A stretch of DNA of 64,000 nt from Bugula neritina (lineage: Eukaryota; Bryozoa; Gymnolaemata; Cheilostomatida; Bugulidae), in the NCBI GenBank assembly GCA_964035545.1, contig OZ037766.1:30489274-30553273 (forward strand). The letters run 5' to 3'. Numbering within the stretch: position 1 is the stretch's first letter; each line of letters begins with the position of its first letter. Below the pieces are notes generated by a model that was not told where the DNA came from, ran no database searches, and saw only the letters and a program-made list of their open reading frames with translations. Made by a program: the position numbers and the translations under genes. Shown piece after piece: positions 12,988 to 24,887 of this stretch.

Positions 12988-13108
12988 TGTTGTGTTAATA
13001 CCAAGATGATGTATTTTAGCGATAAACATACGTACTATGACAATGCATACGAATAAAACAAACAGTAAAGTAATTCCGCATGTGCGGTAATTCGAGTATA
13101 ATACAACA
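12988..13108 (-). repeat. 3' LTR of the gypsy element (121 bp)
   Basis: Identical by eye to 17437-17557. It contains a near-perfect palindrome around CCGCATGTGCGG (about 13078-13089). On the minus strand it is preceded by the purine-rich AGAAAGAGAGG (13109-13119), the likely polypurine primer for plus-strand DNA synthesis. At 121 bp it is short for a gypsy LTR. Confidence 0.9.
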
Positions 13109-13324
13109 CCTCTCTTTCTAAAAACAAACACAACTGAAATGCAAACATGAGTAATATACAAAAAGTGATACAAAGCGTATAGATGAATTTAGCAAGTATT
13201 AACAGGCTGATAAGCATAAAAATACAAACATGTTAACCATTACGAGAACATAATACCAGAATATAATATCAGAATATAACATCAGAAAATGATACCAGAA
13301 TATAACAAGGCATGAGACAGGAGG

Positions 13325-16300
13325 CTAGAGGTCAAGTTTTAGCGGAGCGCGGACTTCGCGGCCAGACCTAGTTTTGGACAGGCGAACAGCAGAGCTAGAA
13401 ACTGAGTGGGTCTGTTTGGCCCTATCTAGAGGAACGACTGCTTGGTGGGGGCTAACCTGAACTGGCCTTTCTCGGGGCTGAACATCCAACCTACTATCTG
13501 ATGGGGATTGTTGGGCTTGACCCCCAAATACAGTGGTCTGTCTGGGATTACTATGAATTGGTTGGTCCTTGAACTGAACAGCTAGATCACTTGCTAGACC
13601 CATAACGGGTGACGAGTGAGTTGGTGTGAGACTTCTACGGTTGCGTCTTAACTCAGTACCACCTGTGTCTTGAACAGTGTATGATCTCGGTGCGCACTGT
13701 TGGATAACTATTGCGTCCCTGTTCAAGTCTCTAATTCTCACCCTGTCGCCTCGTTTCAACGGAGGAAGTGGTGCAACTTTATGCCTAATATCAAAATTCT
13801 CTTTCACTTGACTGCGCTTCAACTCTTCTTTCTCCTGAACTGCCAATCTCTCTACAGGCTGAGGGATTAACAGCTTAGGGAGTGCAGGAACAGTGGTCTT
13901 CAGCTTTCGGCCCATCAACAGCTCAGCAGGAGACAAGCCATTCTCCAGAGGAGAAGATCGATAGGCCAACAGTGCAAGGTACGGATCTGTCTCTTTCTTG
14001 AGTAGGGACTTAACTGTTTGGACTGCCCTCTCAGCCTCTCCATTAGCCTGAGGATGCTTTGGTGAACTAGTGACATGGGCAAACTGGTAAGAAGAAACAA
14101 ACAACTTAAACTCATGACTGGCATACTGGGGGCCATTGTCTGAAACCAACACATCTGGAACACCATGGCGTGCAAAGATACTCCGCATATGGCTAATAAC
14201 TTCCTTACTGGTGAGTTCAGCTAACAAAGCAACCTCGACAAACCTAGAATAATAGTCTACTACTAAGAGATACCACCGATCGTGAACAAAAAATAAATCA
14301 CTACCTAACTTCTCCCAAGGACGCTGAGGAAACTCAGCCACCATCAATGGCTCTACAACAACGTTGGCATGCATTCTGCAGGTGTTACACTGGCGTACCA
14401 TGTCAGTGATCTGCTGAGATATACCCGGCCACCAAACATATTGCCTGGCCCGAGCACGACACTTGGTCACTCCTAAATGACCTTGATGAATGGTCCGAAG
14501 AACTTCCAATCTCTCAACCTGTGGGATAACAATGCGGTCCCCAAGCGCCAACAACCCATCTTGAATAGAAATCAACGATCTTGACTCAAAATAAGGGCGA
14601 AGAAGTATATCCTGATTGGTAAGGTACTCCGGCCATGAGGTCTCAACAAACTTAATAACTTGGGCCAAGACTTCATCAGCTCTTTGCAGCTTTGCCAACT
14701 GCACGAGCCTCTGACTAGAAGCAAACAACTTATGACCCTCTTTCACGGCCAACTCTACCTCCTCCACAAAAGCGACTTCATCTACACTGGGCGAAGCCTG
14801 AGAGCGGGATAATGCATCAGCAAGCACATTATCCTTACCAGCAATGTGTTCAACAACATACGCAAACCTCATAAGCCTCATCCTGAAACGCTGAATGCGA
14901 ACAGTCAGTTTATCCAGTTCAATTTCATTCAGTAATGGGATCAAGGGCTTGTGATCAGTCTGTATCTTGACTGTGATACCTGTAATGTAATTTCTAAACT
15001 TTGTACATGCCCACACAACCCCCAGTGCCTCCTGTTCAATGGTTGCATACCTCATCTCAGTATCAGTCAGAGCACGAGAAGCTGCTGCAACAACCCTCTT
15101 GGAACCGTCCGGCTGAAGCTGCAGCAATACAGCACCGATGCCATTCCGGCACGCATCAGTCTGTATAGTAGTCTCAGCCTTCGGGTCATAAGCCGCGAGA
15201 ACGAAATCTTTCGACAGCTCCTCTTTAATTCGGGCAAAGGCTATAGACTGAGCCTCGCCCCAGAACCAAGGAGATGTTTTACACAACAAATCCCTGAGAG
15301 GTCTAGATAGCTCCGCCAATTTAGGGGTAAACTTACTCAACTGATTAGCCATACCCAAAAAGCTACGAACATCTGAGACACTCCGAGGAGTCCTGAAATC
15401 TCTAATCCCTTGAACTGCCTCAGGGTTGGCTTGAATGCCTTTATCAGAGATTGAATGCCCCAGAAACTTGATTGAACTTTTAGAAAATTCACACTTGGAA
15501 CTGTTCATAGTCATTCCTGCATCCGACATGCGTCTGAGGACAGCACGAACTCTAGCATCATGTTCCTCCACAGTATTACCCCAGACACAAACATCATCCA
15601 TATGGACAATAACTCCCTCTAGGCCACAAAGAACCTGTGACACAACTTTAGCGTAGATCTCTGGGCTAGATGACAGCCCAAACGGCAACCTATGATAAGC
15701 ATACCGACCAAATGGGGTCAAAAAGGTAGTAAGGAGTTTACTAGACTTAGACAGGGGAATCTGATAAAACCCAGAGTTTGCATCCAACTTGCTGAAAACT
15801 TTCCCGTTACCTAATTTAGATAGACTAGAGTCGACATGGGCCATTGGGTATACCTCCCTCCTGACCACTTTATTCAACTGAGTGTAGTCTACACATATAC
15901 GAATACGACCACTTGCTTTGGGAACTATGACCATGGGTGAGCACCAATCAGTTGGTTCACTAACAGAGAAGATAACTCCTAACTCTACCATTTCATCTAA
16001 CTCAGCCTTCACCTTATCTAATAATGGATACGGCACAGAACGCGGAACGCAAATAGCATGAGGGGGAGAACCGGTGTTTACTTGAATCTCTGCCTCCTGG
16101 CTCATTTTACCTAGGCCAGAAAAAAGACTAGGAAACTCATTTCTAAACTTATCAGCACTCTCAGTAACACAATCAAGTTGGGTATTACATGATACAAGAC
16201 CTAAGCCTACACATGCACGTCTACTAAGCAAGGCTTTATTATGAGCTACGACATATAGTCTATCTGCTACTTTGTACCTGCCTACAGATAGTGTACTGTC

Positions 16301-17395
16301 AAAATAGCCTAACACTGGTATCTGACTATTACTCGGTCCAAACAATGACTTGTCTGGCTGTTTAAGCTGTACTGACTTACAGAGCTGCTGCGGGATAATG
16401 GTAACATCTGCACCGGTATCCAACTTGAATCGCACAGGCACCAATAGTTGATCTACGACTACAGACTTTGTCCATTCAACGTTAACATCTCTGTCTGTTA
16501 CTTCACCCAAAAAATACTGTCCTTTGTTGCAGGGTTCAACATTGCTGGTGGGCTGGTCATAATCATTCTCTTCCACAGATTGTACTGCTCCTCCTTTTGA
16601 CCTGCATACTCTAGCAAAATGTCCTCGTTTTTGGCATTTGTGACACACAGAATCTTGCGCAGGACATTTTCCAAATCTGTGTGTGTTGTGGCCACATCTA
16701 CCACATGGGTTAGCATCGGCTTGAGCTGAATTAGCGGCCTTACTCTGTTGGGTTGAGTGTTTATGTTTACTACTGCTGACTCTTACTGCATCAAGCGATT
16801 TCACATCATTGTATAGCTCCTTCACATTTTTGTCCACTTGTTCTGCTTGTCTAGCCATAGCCACGGCTGTTGCTTCAGTTAACTGGTCAATGTCCATCTT
16901 TTGCATCTCACGGCTTAGCCCTTGGTCAGCTATACCAACAACTAGTCTATCTCTGATTTGTTCTGACCGCTTATCTCCAAAGTCACATTTGTCTGCCAAC
17001 TCATTTAAAGCACGAATATAATGTTCTACTGATTCGGCTTGCTGCTGGTCACGCTTGAAGAATTTTGCTCTTTCATAGATGACATATTTCTTGGGTGAGA
17101 AGTAGTTCTCAAATCCAGCTAGCACCTCATTGTATTTCTTTTTATTTTCTTCAGAGAGACCTAGGCTGCTAAAGATGCTTTCACTTGTAGGTCCCATACA
17201 ATACAAGAAACTATTAATTTGTATTTCTTCCTCCTCTTTATCTAACTTAGAAATCTGTCTATATCTACTCCATCTCTTAGCCCACTCTGCCCATTTCTCT
17301 GGCAAAAAGTCAAACTCAGCAGGTGGATTAAACTTTGCCATAACAGTAAATTGACAATAACGCAAGAAAAGGAAACCAAGGACAGCAGATGGCAC
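13325..17395 (-). CDS. Gag-Pol polyprotein of Ty3/gypsy retrotransposon
   Basis: A single frame of 1,356 codons. The likelier start is the Met at 17341 (MAKFNPPAEF), 18 codons inside the open frame, nearer the usual gag start. Domains, counted from the frame start: gag to about 225; two CCHC zinc knuckles (C231-C244, C251-C264); aspartic protease D-T-G (326-328); reverse transcriptase about 460-640 with H-M-D-D (598-601) where Y-x-D-D is usual; RNase H with D747 and E789-region; integrase with an H-H-C-C zinc region (H970 to C1006) and D1033, D1086, E1122 (D-35-E spacing); then a GPY/F-like tail region with LKRGDRVRIRD. The order protease-RT-RNaseH-integrase defines Ty3/gypsy. No chromodomain or envelope gene is visible. 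Gag and pol are fused, so no frameshift is needed. Confidence 0.95.
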   Translation of the reverse strand: MPSAVLGFLFLRYCQFTVMAKFNPPAEFDFLPEKWAEWAKRWSRYRQISKLDKEEEEIQINSFLYCMGPTSESIFSSLGLSEENKKKYNEVLAGFENYFSPKKYVIYERAKFFKRDQQQAESVEHYIRALNELADKCDFGDKRSEQIRDRLVVGIADQGLSREMQKMDIDQLTEATAVAMARQAEQVDKNVKELYNDVKSLDAVRVSSSKHKHSTQQSKAANSAQADANPCGRCGHNTHRFGKCPAQDSVCHKCQKRGHFARVCRSKGGAVQSVEENDYDQPTSNVEPCNKGQYFLGEVTDRDVNVEWTKSVVVDQLLVPVRFKLDTGADVTIIPQQLCKSVQLKQPDKSLFGPSNSQIPVLGYFDSTLSVGRYKVADRLYVVAHNKALLSRRACVGLGLVSCNTQLDCVTESADKFRNEFPSLFSGLGKMSQEAEIQVNTGSPPHAICVPRSVPYPLLDKVKAELDEMVELGVIFSVSEPTDWCSPMVIVPKASGRIRICVDYTQLNKVVRREVYPMAHVDSSLSKLGNGKVFSKLDANSGFYQIPLSKSSKLLTTFLTPFGRYAYHRLPFGLSSSPEIYAKVVSQVLCGLEGVIVHMDDVCVWGNTVEEHDARVRAVLRRMSDAGMTMNSSKCEFSKSSIKFLGHSISDKGIQANPEAVQGIRDFRTPRSVSDVRSFLGMANQLSKFTPKLAELSRPLRDLLCKTSPWFWGEAQSIAFARIKEELSKDFVLAAYDPKAETTIQTDACRNGIGAVLLQLQPDGSKRVVAAASRALTDTEMRYATIEQEALGVVWACTKFRNYITGITVKIQTDHKPLIPLLNEIELDKLTVRIQRFRMRLMRFAYVVEHIAGKDNVLADALSRSQASPSVDEVAFVEEVELAVKEGHKLFASSQRLVQLAKLQRADEVLAQVIKFVETSWPEYLTNQDILLRPYFESRSLISIQDGLLALGDRIVIPQVERLEVLRTIHQGHLGVTKCRARARQYVWWPGISQQITDMVRQCNTCRMHANVVVEPLMVAEFPQRPWEKLGSDLFFVHDRWYLLVVDYYSRFVEVALLAELTSKEVISHMRSIFARHGVPDVLVSDNGPQYASHEFKLFVSSYQFAHVTSSPKHPQANGEAERAVQTVKSLLKKETDPYLALLAYRSSPLENGLSPAELLMGRKLKTTVPALPKLLIPQPVERLAVQEKEELKRSQVKENFDIRHKVAPLPPLKRGDRVRIRDLNRDAIVIQQCAPRSYTVQDTGGTELRRNRRSLTPTHSSPVMGLASDLAVQFKDQPIHSNPRQTTVFGGQAQQSPSDSRLDVQPRERPVQVSPHQAVVPLDRAKQTHSVSSSAVRLSKTRSGREVRAPLKLDL

Positions 17396-17418
17396 GGATT
17401 AAACACGATAAACTTAAA

Positions 17419-17436
17419 ACTTCGTACTGGCCACCA
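17419..17436 (-). other. tRNA primer-binding site of the gypsy element
   Basis: On the minus strand TGGTGGCCAGTACGAAGT starts directly after the 5' LTR with no gap. Its complement ends in CCA as a tRNA 3' end would. I could not name the tRNA. Confidence 0.7.
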
Positions 17437-17557
17437 TGTTGTGTTAATACCAAGATGATGTATTTTAGCGATAAACATACGTACTATGACAATGCATACG
17501 AATAAAACAAACAGTAAAGTAATTCCGCATGTGCGGTAATTCGAGTATAATACAACA
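17437..17557 (-). repeat. 5' LTR of the gypsy element (121 bp)
   Basis: Matches the 3' LTR base for base by eye. It begins TGTTGTATTATACTCG on the minus strand and ends in ACACAACA, followed by the primer-binding site. It should hold the promoter of the element. Confidence 0.9.
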
Positions 17558-19275
17558 GGGTGTAGTTGGTTTCCAACAGCGTTGGCTTTAAGAAAGACTC
17601 TATATAGTAAATATCAATATGTGTAGATTTATAGCTTACACAGTTAAGCTAATCAATCACACTCTTAACCCAAACACAAAGCCATAGATTGGTGATAAAC
17701 CTATTTTCTATATAATATATCTGGCGTGTGGGTGTGTGCTGTCAAAATGTGCATATTTTCACCTATAACAGCTTTGATTTTAGATTTATAAGTTATAATT
17801 ATTGTAGATGAATCTGGTTGTTTTTCATAATCATAGTAGACTAACAAACATTTTGCTGTAACTTTCGTAAAGACCCCAGCAAACATGTGCAAAGGTTCCA
17901 ACAGCTATTCTTTAGTGTTGGATTCGGTGACCTAGTATTACTTTCATCATGGCTAGCTTGTGTAGGTTTCGTTCCTCTAACTGCCTTCTGTTATAGAGCA
18001 CCATTAATACACAATTACTTTTCATGAAACACATGCTGCATGTGTAGACTGGTGAATCAAACCCCAACAGAGCCATTGGCAAGGTTAAGGAACCATTTTC
18101 TCATAATATTTTCCTCTGCGTCACACAAAGCTGGTAAACCTAGTTACCAGCATGTGCTAAGGGAAGCTCCACATGCTCCCCTGAGACTTTAGCTAAACAG
18201 GGTTCTTACTGGATTATGTCTAAAATTATTAGTTTACTGTATTGTAGTTAATTGAGTACTTGCTACAGCCTTGTCTTTTGTGAATTGACCTTAAAAGGCA
18301 ATCGAACAAATTTGCTTTATATATTCACAAGTGAACTTCTCATACTATAGAAGTACTATATGCTACTAGGAAACTACTCTCCTGCATAGTGCATCTTATC
18401 TAACTGTCACCTCACTTCACAGTAGTTGAGTGGCCTAGTTATACTAACAGATACGTTTAAATTACTAATGGCCCATCATATTGTGATTAGCTCAATAGTC
18501 ACATGGCAGTACATGAAAGCAGGTTATAATGATGTTATTATCTATAGTTTTCTTGTATATTCACATATTGCATTATAACTTTGTTGTTATATACAGGCTT
18601 TAATAGAAAAAGCTATGTAAAGTTTGCAGTTAAAAAGCTGATGTTTTATAGGCACATGTTGCTTCTCTACAGTTCAGCCTTGTAACATGTTGAATGCTCA
18701 ATAAAACTTATTCTCATACTACTACAAGTTAATATAGATGCAGGAATTGAGAGGGTTTTAAATAGTAAATGTAGCAAAAAAAGTCCATGTGTTTTCAGTG
18801 AACGTTATGATAGAAGAAAATTAAATAAAATCTTGCACCATACATGTTTCCTTATTACATGGCTAAATGAGTTAGACCATTATCATTACAAAAACATTGG
18901 CATTGATTTGTGATGAAAAATGTATGCATAATTCAATCAACATGCATCCAAACTTGGTATTACTCAATGAATTTTAACATTGCCAGTTGAAGATGTAAAA
19001 TGTGTACTATAAGCTGCTATAGCTGCTAGCTACTGTCACCAAGTTTGAAATTTCAGGTTATTTGGTTTGACTTTTACTTTTAAAACTCTAGTATTGATTT
19101 ATTTTCTATGTGAACAGCTTCTCACTAAGTACATCAACGACTGTCTTCTTTTTGATGGTAACTGTAGCTATAAATTTAATTTAATGGATGTTCTGCATAT
19201 TAATGATTGTGAGGATGTACTACATGTTATATTATGATAATAATTGTATTTCAGAGTTGAGAAACTATATACAAG
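17558..19275. other. Second half of duplicated spacer; upstream region of ANK-caspase copy 1
   Basis: Noncoding, collinear with about 40440-42221 and 54600-55819 and partly with 28560-30592. It contains a block found six times in the window (GTTACCAGCATGTGCTAAGG, here about 18143), about 1.1 kb before the start codon of copy 1. A TTTCAG acceptor at 19249-19254 just before the start codon suggests a spliced 5' leader. Confidence 0.6.
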
Positions 19276-22200
19276 ATGGCGGGAAATATGTATTACAAAC
19301 TAAAAGACTCTCTGAATAATTTGGAAAAGTTTAAAGCCATCTTGACTTCTGTGAAAGAATCTGAGAGACTAGCTTTACTCAAGCAGCAGGATAATTGGGG
19401 AGACGCCATATTAATGCTCGCTGCTAAGGGTGAACATTTGGATATTGTGAAATGTATTCTAGACTTGGTACCAGCAGCTGATTTACAGGAGCTACTCGTT
19501 GTACAGAATAGAAGAGGAAATACAGTATTTCATGATGCACGACTTGCTGTGAAGGAGTATATGTTAAAGTCTGTTATACCAGCAGCTAAGTTACACTCTC
19601 TACTTGCTATACAGAATAGAGAAGGAAACACAGCTCTACACCAGTTAGCATCATCGAACATTAATATAAGGTTGTTGACATACATAGTAGAATCTGTGTC
19701 AGCAACTGACTTATACAATCTATTTAGTCTACAAAACAAAGATGGTCAAACTGTTATCCACAGTTTAGCTTCTCCCTCTTGCAAAGACATAATGAAATGC
19801 ATTACAGAAACTGTACCTGTAACTGAGTTGTACAGACTGCTCTCCATACAGGACACAGATGGGAGAACAGCAGTTCATTGGGCAGCAGATCATGGTTATA
19901 CAGAGATGATGCATTGTATGGTACAGTCTCTTCCAGCTCCTGACTTACAGAAACTACTTATTATACAAAACAATAATGGACAGACAGCTATGCACATGGC
20001 GTCTAGAAGGGGCCATACAGAAACTCTAAAAGTTATGGCAGATGTTTTGCCAACCACTGATTCATTACACATCTTTGTTGAAAAGGATGCGCATACAGGC
20101 AATACAGTTGCACATGAAGCAGCTTGTGAAGGGCATACAAAGGCCATGCAGCTTATAATAAAGTCAATACCAGCAAAAAAACCGATAGAATTTTTGGTTT
20201 TGCCCAACAAAAAAGGCAACACAGCTTTACACATGGCTACAGAAAGAGGTCATAGTGAAACAGTGAAATGTATATTAGACTCTGTAGCATCATCTGAATT
20301 AAACAAGCTGCTCCTCATACAAACAGAGAATGGCAGAACAGCTTTACACTGTGCAGCAACAAATTGCCAGCTCGATACAATAAAATATATTGTTGATGCT
20401 GTACCAGCAGCTGATTTATACAAGCTAATCAGTGTACAGGATAAATCTGGTAAAACAGTGCTTCACTTGGCAGCACACAGAGGTGATTTAGAGTCCGTAC
20501 CAAAGATTAACATATACAAACATTTCAGTGTACAGGAAAATTCTGGTCAAACAGTGGCAGCATACAAAGGTTTTTTAGAAATAGCGAAATTCATTATTGA
20601 GTCTGTACCAGCATCGGATTTGATTAAAGTTCTTAGCATACAAGATAATGATGGTGATAGTTTCACACACTTGAGAGTTTGTCGTAGTACGGAAATATTA
20701 GAATACCTAGCCGGAGTTTTACCAGAAAGCAGTTTATACAATCTATTCAGCATCCAAAACAAAGCTGGTGGCACAACAATACATAAAATATTAGCTGAAA
20801 GACAAGTGCAAGCATTCAAGTCCATAAAAAGATGTTTACCCAAAGTTCAGTTCTATCAACTGCTGATGTTAAAAAACAGCGAGGGTAACACATCTCTTCA
20901 TGCAGCTGTTTCTATGGGGAATACAAATGTAACTGAGTTGGTACAGCTGCTCATAGATTCTGTTCCTGCTGACAAAGCATTTGATCTACTAAGTGTCCAA
21001 AATGAATTTGGCAGTACTGCTTTCCACTGCTGCAGCACAAAAGAAAACTTTACTAAACTAATAAACTTCATGATAGACAGAATACCAGAAACTGGCTGGC
21101 CAGAAATACTTTTTACTCAAAATGCCAACCAGGATACAGTGTTTCATCATGCAGTCTGTCAGAAATATACAGAAACAACACAACTTATTCTGAGTTCTGT
21201 ACCATCAGCTGACTTAATTAAACTCCTTATCACACAAAACAATTTTGGAAATACACTGCTGCATTGTGCAGTCTGTAGCAGTCAATCAGATACTGTGAAG
21301 CATATTCTAAGTCTAGTACCAGCAGACGAACTGTTCCACCTAGTGAGCATACAGAATAAAAATGGGGATACAACAGTGCACCAAGCAGTTGCAAGGTACA
21401 ACATGAACGCAGCTAACCTTCTTATAGGCTGCCTCTCAGCTGCTAACTATATGAAATTACTTTTAATACAGAATTCTCAGGATAACACTATTGCACACCT
21501 TGCAGTAAATTGTAGGGACACTCTTCAAAATAACTCTTTACATGAAAAACTTATATTTTGGAAGACTATAACAAGAACTGTTGCACAAAGTGCCATGCTC
21601 CAAATGAGTGGTAAAAAAGACCGCTATGGTAAAACATTTCTTCACCATGCAGCAGAAGCAGGTGATGCAAAAATATTTAAACATGTCATTAGTCTAACCC
21701 AAAAAACTGACTTGTACAGTATATTTAGCCTACAAGATCAAGAAGGTAACACAGCTATACACCGCGCTACATCTTTGGGCCTCACCGACATAGTGAAATG
21801 TGTAGTAGACTCTGTTCCACCAGCTGATTTGTGGAAGCTGCTTAAAATTAAAAATCAGCAAGATAAAACAACTCTGCATAGTTCAGTCGCCAGCAATAAT
21901 ATGGAAACATTGCAATGTCTAGTGGACTCTGTTGAAGCAACTGACTTGTACACACTGCTCCTCACGCAGGATATATATGGTGACACAGCTGTTCATTCTG
22001 CTGCACATAGAGGACATGTGGACATGTTAAAGTATCTGTTGGATAAGCTATCACCAGAGCAATGTCTAGAAATACTCAACACCAAAAATCTCAAACAATT
22101 TTGTCCACTAAAAACAGCCAAGTCCAACAAACAGTATAAAGCTTCAAATTGCCTTGCTGAATACAGAAGAAATGCAGAAGATTATGTTGAAAGTAGGTAT

Positions 22201-24887
22201 AAGCTATGACTGCTGGCGACACCATTTGATTTATATTTATACTTGTACTTAACTCATGAGCGTAAAAACAATTGTCAGTATAGAGATGTTTCAGAAACTT
22301 ACAAAGTGGTTTTTAGCTATAATGACCACACTTAATTAGTATGTCAGTAGTGAATTTTCGATCTGGAAAACCACATTTTTTCACATTTGGTGTTTTCTAT
22401 TTAGCTAAGTCATTTTAACATAAAAAAAACTCACACAAGTTTATAGTCATTATCCCTGTGAGAAACCCCTGATAGAAAGGGTTTTTGTTAAAGCGGGCTA
22501 AGGACTTATTTAAATGAGGCACATGAGCAATTATGACTGGATGCTCTTCCTAACATCACCAATGGCCTTTGTCAGGGCTTGAACCCATGACCTTCGTGTT
22601 TACTAGGCAAACGATCTAACCCCTAGACCAAGTCATTTTAACATAAACATACACATATTATTTTGCTCCCAAGAAATTGTTTGCATTTCAAATCTACTGT
22701 TTAAATGTTGGGTGATATATTATTACTGTCTAATATTTCTCTCTTACAGCACAGGCATATTCATTTTATAGACTCCAGTCAAATGAGTGCCACTCTGAAA
22801 GATAGTCTGAAGTACCTGGATGAGAGAAACAGAGATGTAGATATCATGCCACTTCCTGTCAAACCCTGTACTCTGCAATCTGTGACAGAGAAATTCTATT
22901 CTAACAGTGTAAGGATATTACTTTATTTGTATACAATCATTACATTTGAAACCCAGTAGTATGTAGTAACATATGTATATGACTCAACTGTGTTTGTTGG
23001 ATTAACAGAGAAAGAAATGTTAGGTTTAAAGGTGAAAATAGCCCATATTTAGTTTTGCTACAAATATAAGCATCTCTTCATTTCTAACCTTTTCTAGCTC
23101 TTTAAATACTAACTATATTAACTTATTTACCAACATTCTGTTTGAGATCTCTGAGAACACAAGATCTGCAAGAGTCTTTAGGCAGCAATTAATACTTTGA
23201 ACATGCTTGTGTTGTAGGTGTACAGAATGTCAGCACCTGTGAGAGGAAGATGTCTGATTATCAACAACAGGTACTTTGACAGACCTGCCACTCCAGCTCC
23301 TGGTCAGGTTCAGCTAGAACACAGAGATGGATCTGAAAATGATGTGATGAACATCTGGAATGTGTTTCATCAACTAGGCTTTGACTGTGACCTAAGAACT
23401 AACCTTACTAGCAAGGTAAATTGTTGAGAGTGAGAACCCATTTTTTCTGAGTATTTATAAAACATGAAGAGAATATTTTGCATGATTGCCTTGTTATTGA
23501 ATGATTTGCATAGCAAATTACAGTAGCATAATAAATTTATTGATAGCTGAATCCAGCCTGATTATTTTTAAGTTTAATGGAAAAATTTAAATCCTTTATT
23601 GGATTTATAGTCGATGTATATTTATCTTCTATAATTATAGAACTAAAAAAATTCTCTTTTTCTCAATTAAGCAAATGCTAGAAGACATAGAGAGAGAAAC
23701 ACAACATCCTGACTATAAAGTACTCGGAGTCAGTGTATTAGTCATCATGACTCATGGGGCAGAAACTGAAGTCTACGGTAAAGATGGCTGCCCAGTAAAA
23801 CTGACAGACATCTATGATTTGATATCTCCTTACAGATTCCAGTCAATGGCCGGAAAACCCAAAATTGTTATCTTCCAATCATGTGCTGGTCGTGAGTCAC
23901 TTCCTCTTTTGTTTAGATGGCTCTAACATGGAGTTGTTTAGTAAGATACAAACTTTAAAAATGCACAAAAGTGGTTTCTTATACTCTTTTTGGTCACTTT
24001 TGTGAGCTTTTTCTTCAAGATGTATTAAATTTCATGATATTAGCAAAAACTACCTCATTATTAACCATTGGAATTTGACCTAAAACGTCAAATGAAAGAC
24101 TTACAGTAAGATTAACTTTTCTTATTGACATTACATTTGAATGGCTGTTGTAGACAAGGCAGATGATATGGGATTTTATACAACAGATAGCAAAACTAAA
24201 GTAGATGTCAAAGCAGAACCTCCATTTCCAGGAGACCAACCAGCTTCTGATGATTTGTTTATCTTGAGAGCCAGCTTTCTGGGTCAGTCATATACAATCA
24301 AACCTTCTATGTTGTTTCAGAAAAGAGTATCATTTTTAAATACACATATGCAGCATAAATCTCTTTTTATTAACATTTCTTTAAAAAACTTGTATTTAAG
24401 CTCTAAATATTTGCTTGATTTTAGTCCCATGCATATTATTAGTCTTAGCTAGAGAGCAACTGGAAATTATTCATACATTTCAGGTTACCGTTCAGCGAGA
24501 CATTCCAAGCAAGGCACCTGGTTGATAAGAGCCTTAGTGTATGCTTTGTATACCTATGCATGTGATAAAGATATACAGAGCATATTTGAAGAGGTAATGG
24601 TTTACTCAATAAAAGTTTTGGCTATACACAGAAATTGTGTATTCATGCAAGTTGACACATGCTTGGCTGTAAAATTAATAGTAAACCAATCAACACTTGT
24701 TGACAATGACATTGAGTTAGCTGATGTTGATATGTTTTAGGTCAAAGAGATCGTGAAAGAGAAGAGTCTGCTAGCTTCTAAAAGGGATGCAGACATAGGG
24801 GGACAACAGCCAACATTTGAATGTTTTTCCACAAAGAGAAGACAACTTTTCCTGTTTCCTAAATTTGATCCTCCAGCACCTAAGTAA
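19276..24887 (+). CDS. Ankyrin-repeat/caspase fusion protein, copy 1
   Basis: Exons 19276-22192, 22772-22908, 23218-23415, 23672-23891, 24154-24282, 24484-24593, 24741-24887 (TAA), about 1,285 residues. Exon 1 encodes about 24 ankyrin-type repeats of about 39 residues (pattern LLSIQN-KxGxTAxHxAA). Exons 2-7 encode a full caspase domain: YRMSAPVRGRCLIINNRYF, the substrate-binding Arg in R-D-G-S-E, catalytic His in VIMTHGAE (about 1112), catalytic Cys in Q-S-C-A-G (about 1155), an Asp-rich linker, and a p10 subunit with GYRSARHSKQGTWLIRAL. All junctions keep frame. Known for the family: cysteine proteases cleaving after Asp in cell death and inflammation. No CARD/DED is visible. Odd: the exon-1 donor is a weak GTAGGT where the other copies have GTGAGT; the residue after QSCAG is His (CAC) instead of Asp. 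A SINE lies in intron 1. Cellular role is inferred. Confidence 0.87.
22425..22629 (-). mobile_element. tRNA-derived SINE in intron 1 of copy 1
   Basis: A roughly 205-bp insertion flanked by an 18-bp direct repeat (AAGTCATTTTAACATAAA at 22407-22424, and again just after the element at about 22630-22647). On the minus strand its head is tRNA-like, with an A-box-like TGGTCTAGGGG and a B-box-like GGTTCAAGCCC. A central GGAAGAGCATCC resembles a conserved body motif of several animal SINE families (from memory, not checked). The other three ANK-caspase copies lack it at this site. Confidence 0.75.

Larger units (their letters stand above)
12988..17557 (-). mobile_element. Ty3/gypsy-type LTR retrotransposon, apparently intact
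   Basis: A 4,570-bp element on the minus strand. Two 121-bp LTRs (12988-13108, 17437-17557) are identical by eye and bounded by TGTTG...CAACA. A 5-bp target duplication GGGTG flanks it (12983-12987, 17558-17562). It carries one gag-pol frame, a primer site directly next to the 5' LTR and a purine-rich tract next to the 3' LTR. The host spacer resumes exactly on the other side, as comparison with the three other spacer copies shows. Identical LTRs and an uninterrupted frame indicate recent insertion. Confidence 0.95.

Noticed and set aside
13325-17395. Endogenous retrovirus with envelope
   Set aside because: No third frame after pol; the C-terminal part after integrase is short and polar, with no signal peptide or membrane segment, so it is a retrotransposon.
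22575-22629. A functional tRNA gene on the minus strand
   Set aside because: A- and B-box-like motifs are present, but there is no full cloverleaf with a paired acceptor stem, and it is joined to a SINE body with long target duplications.
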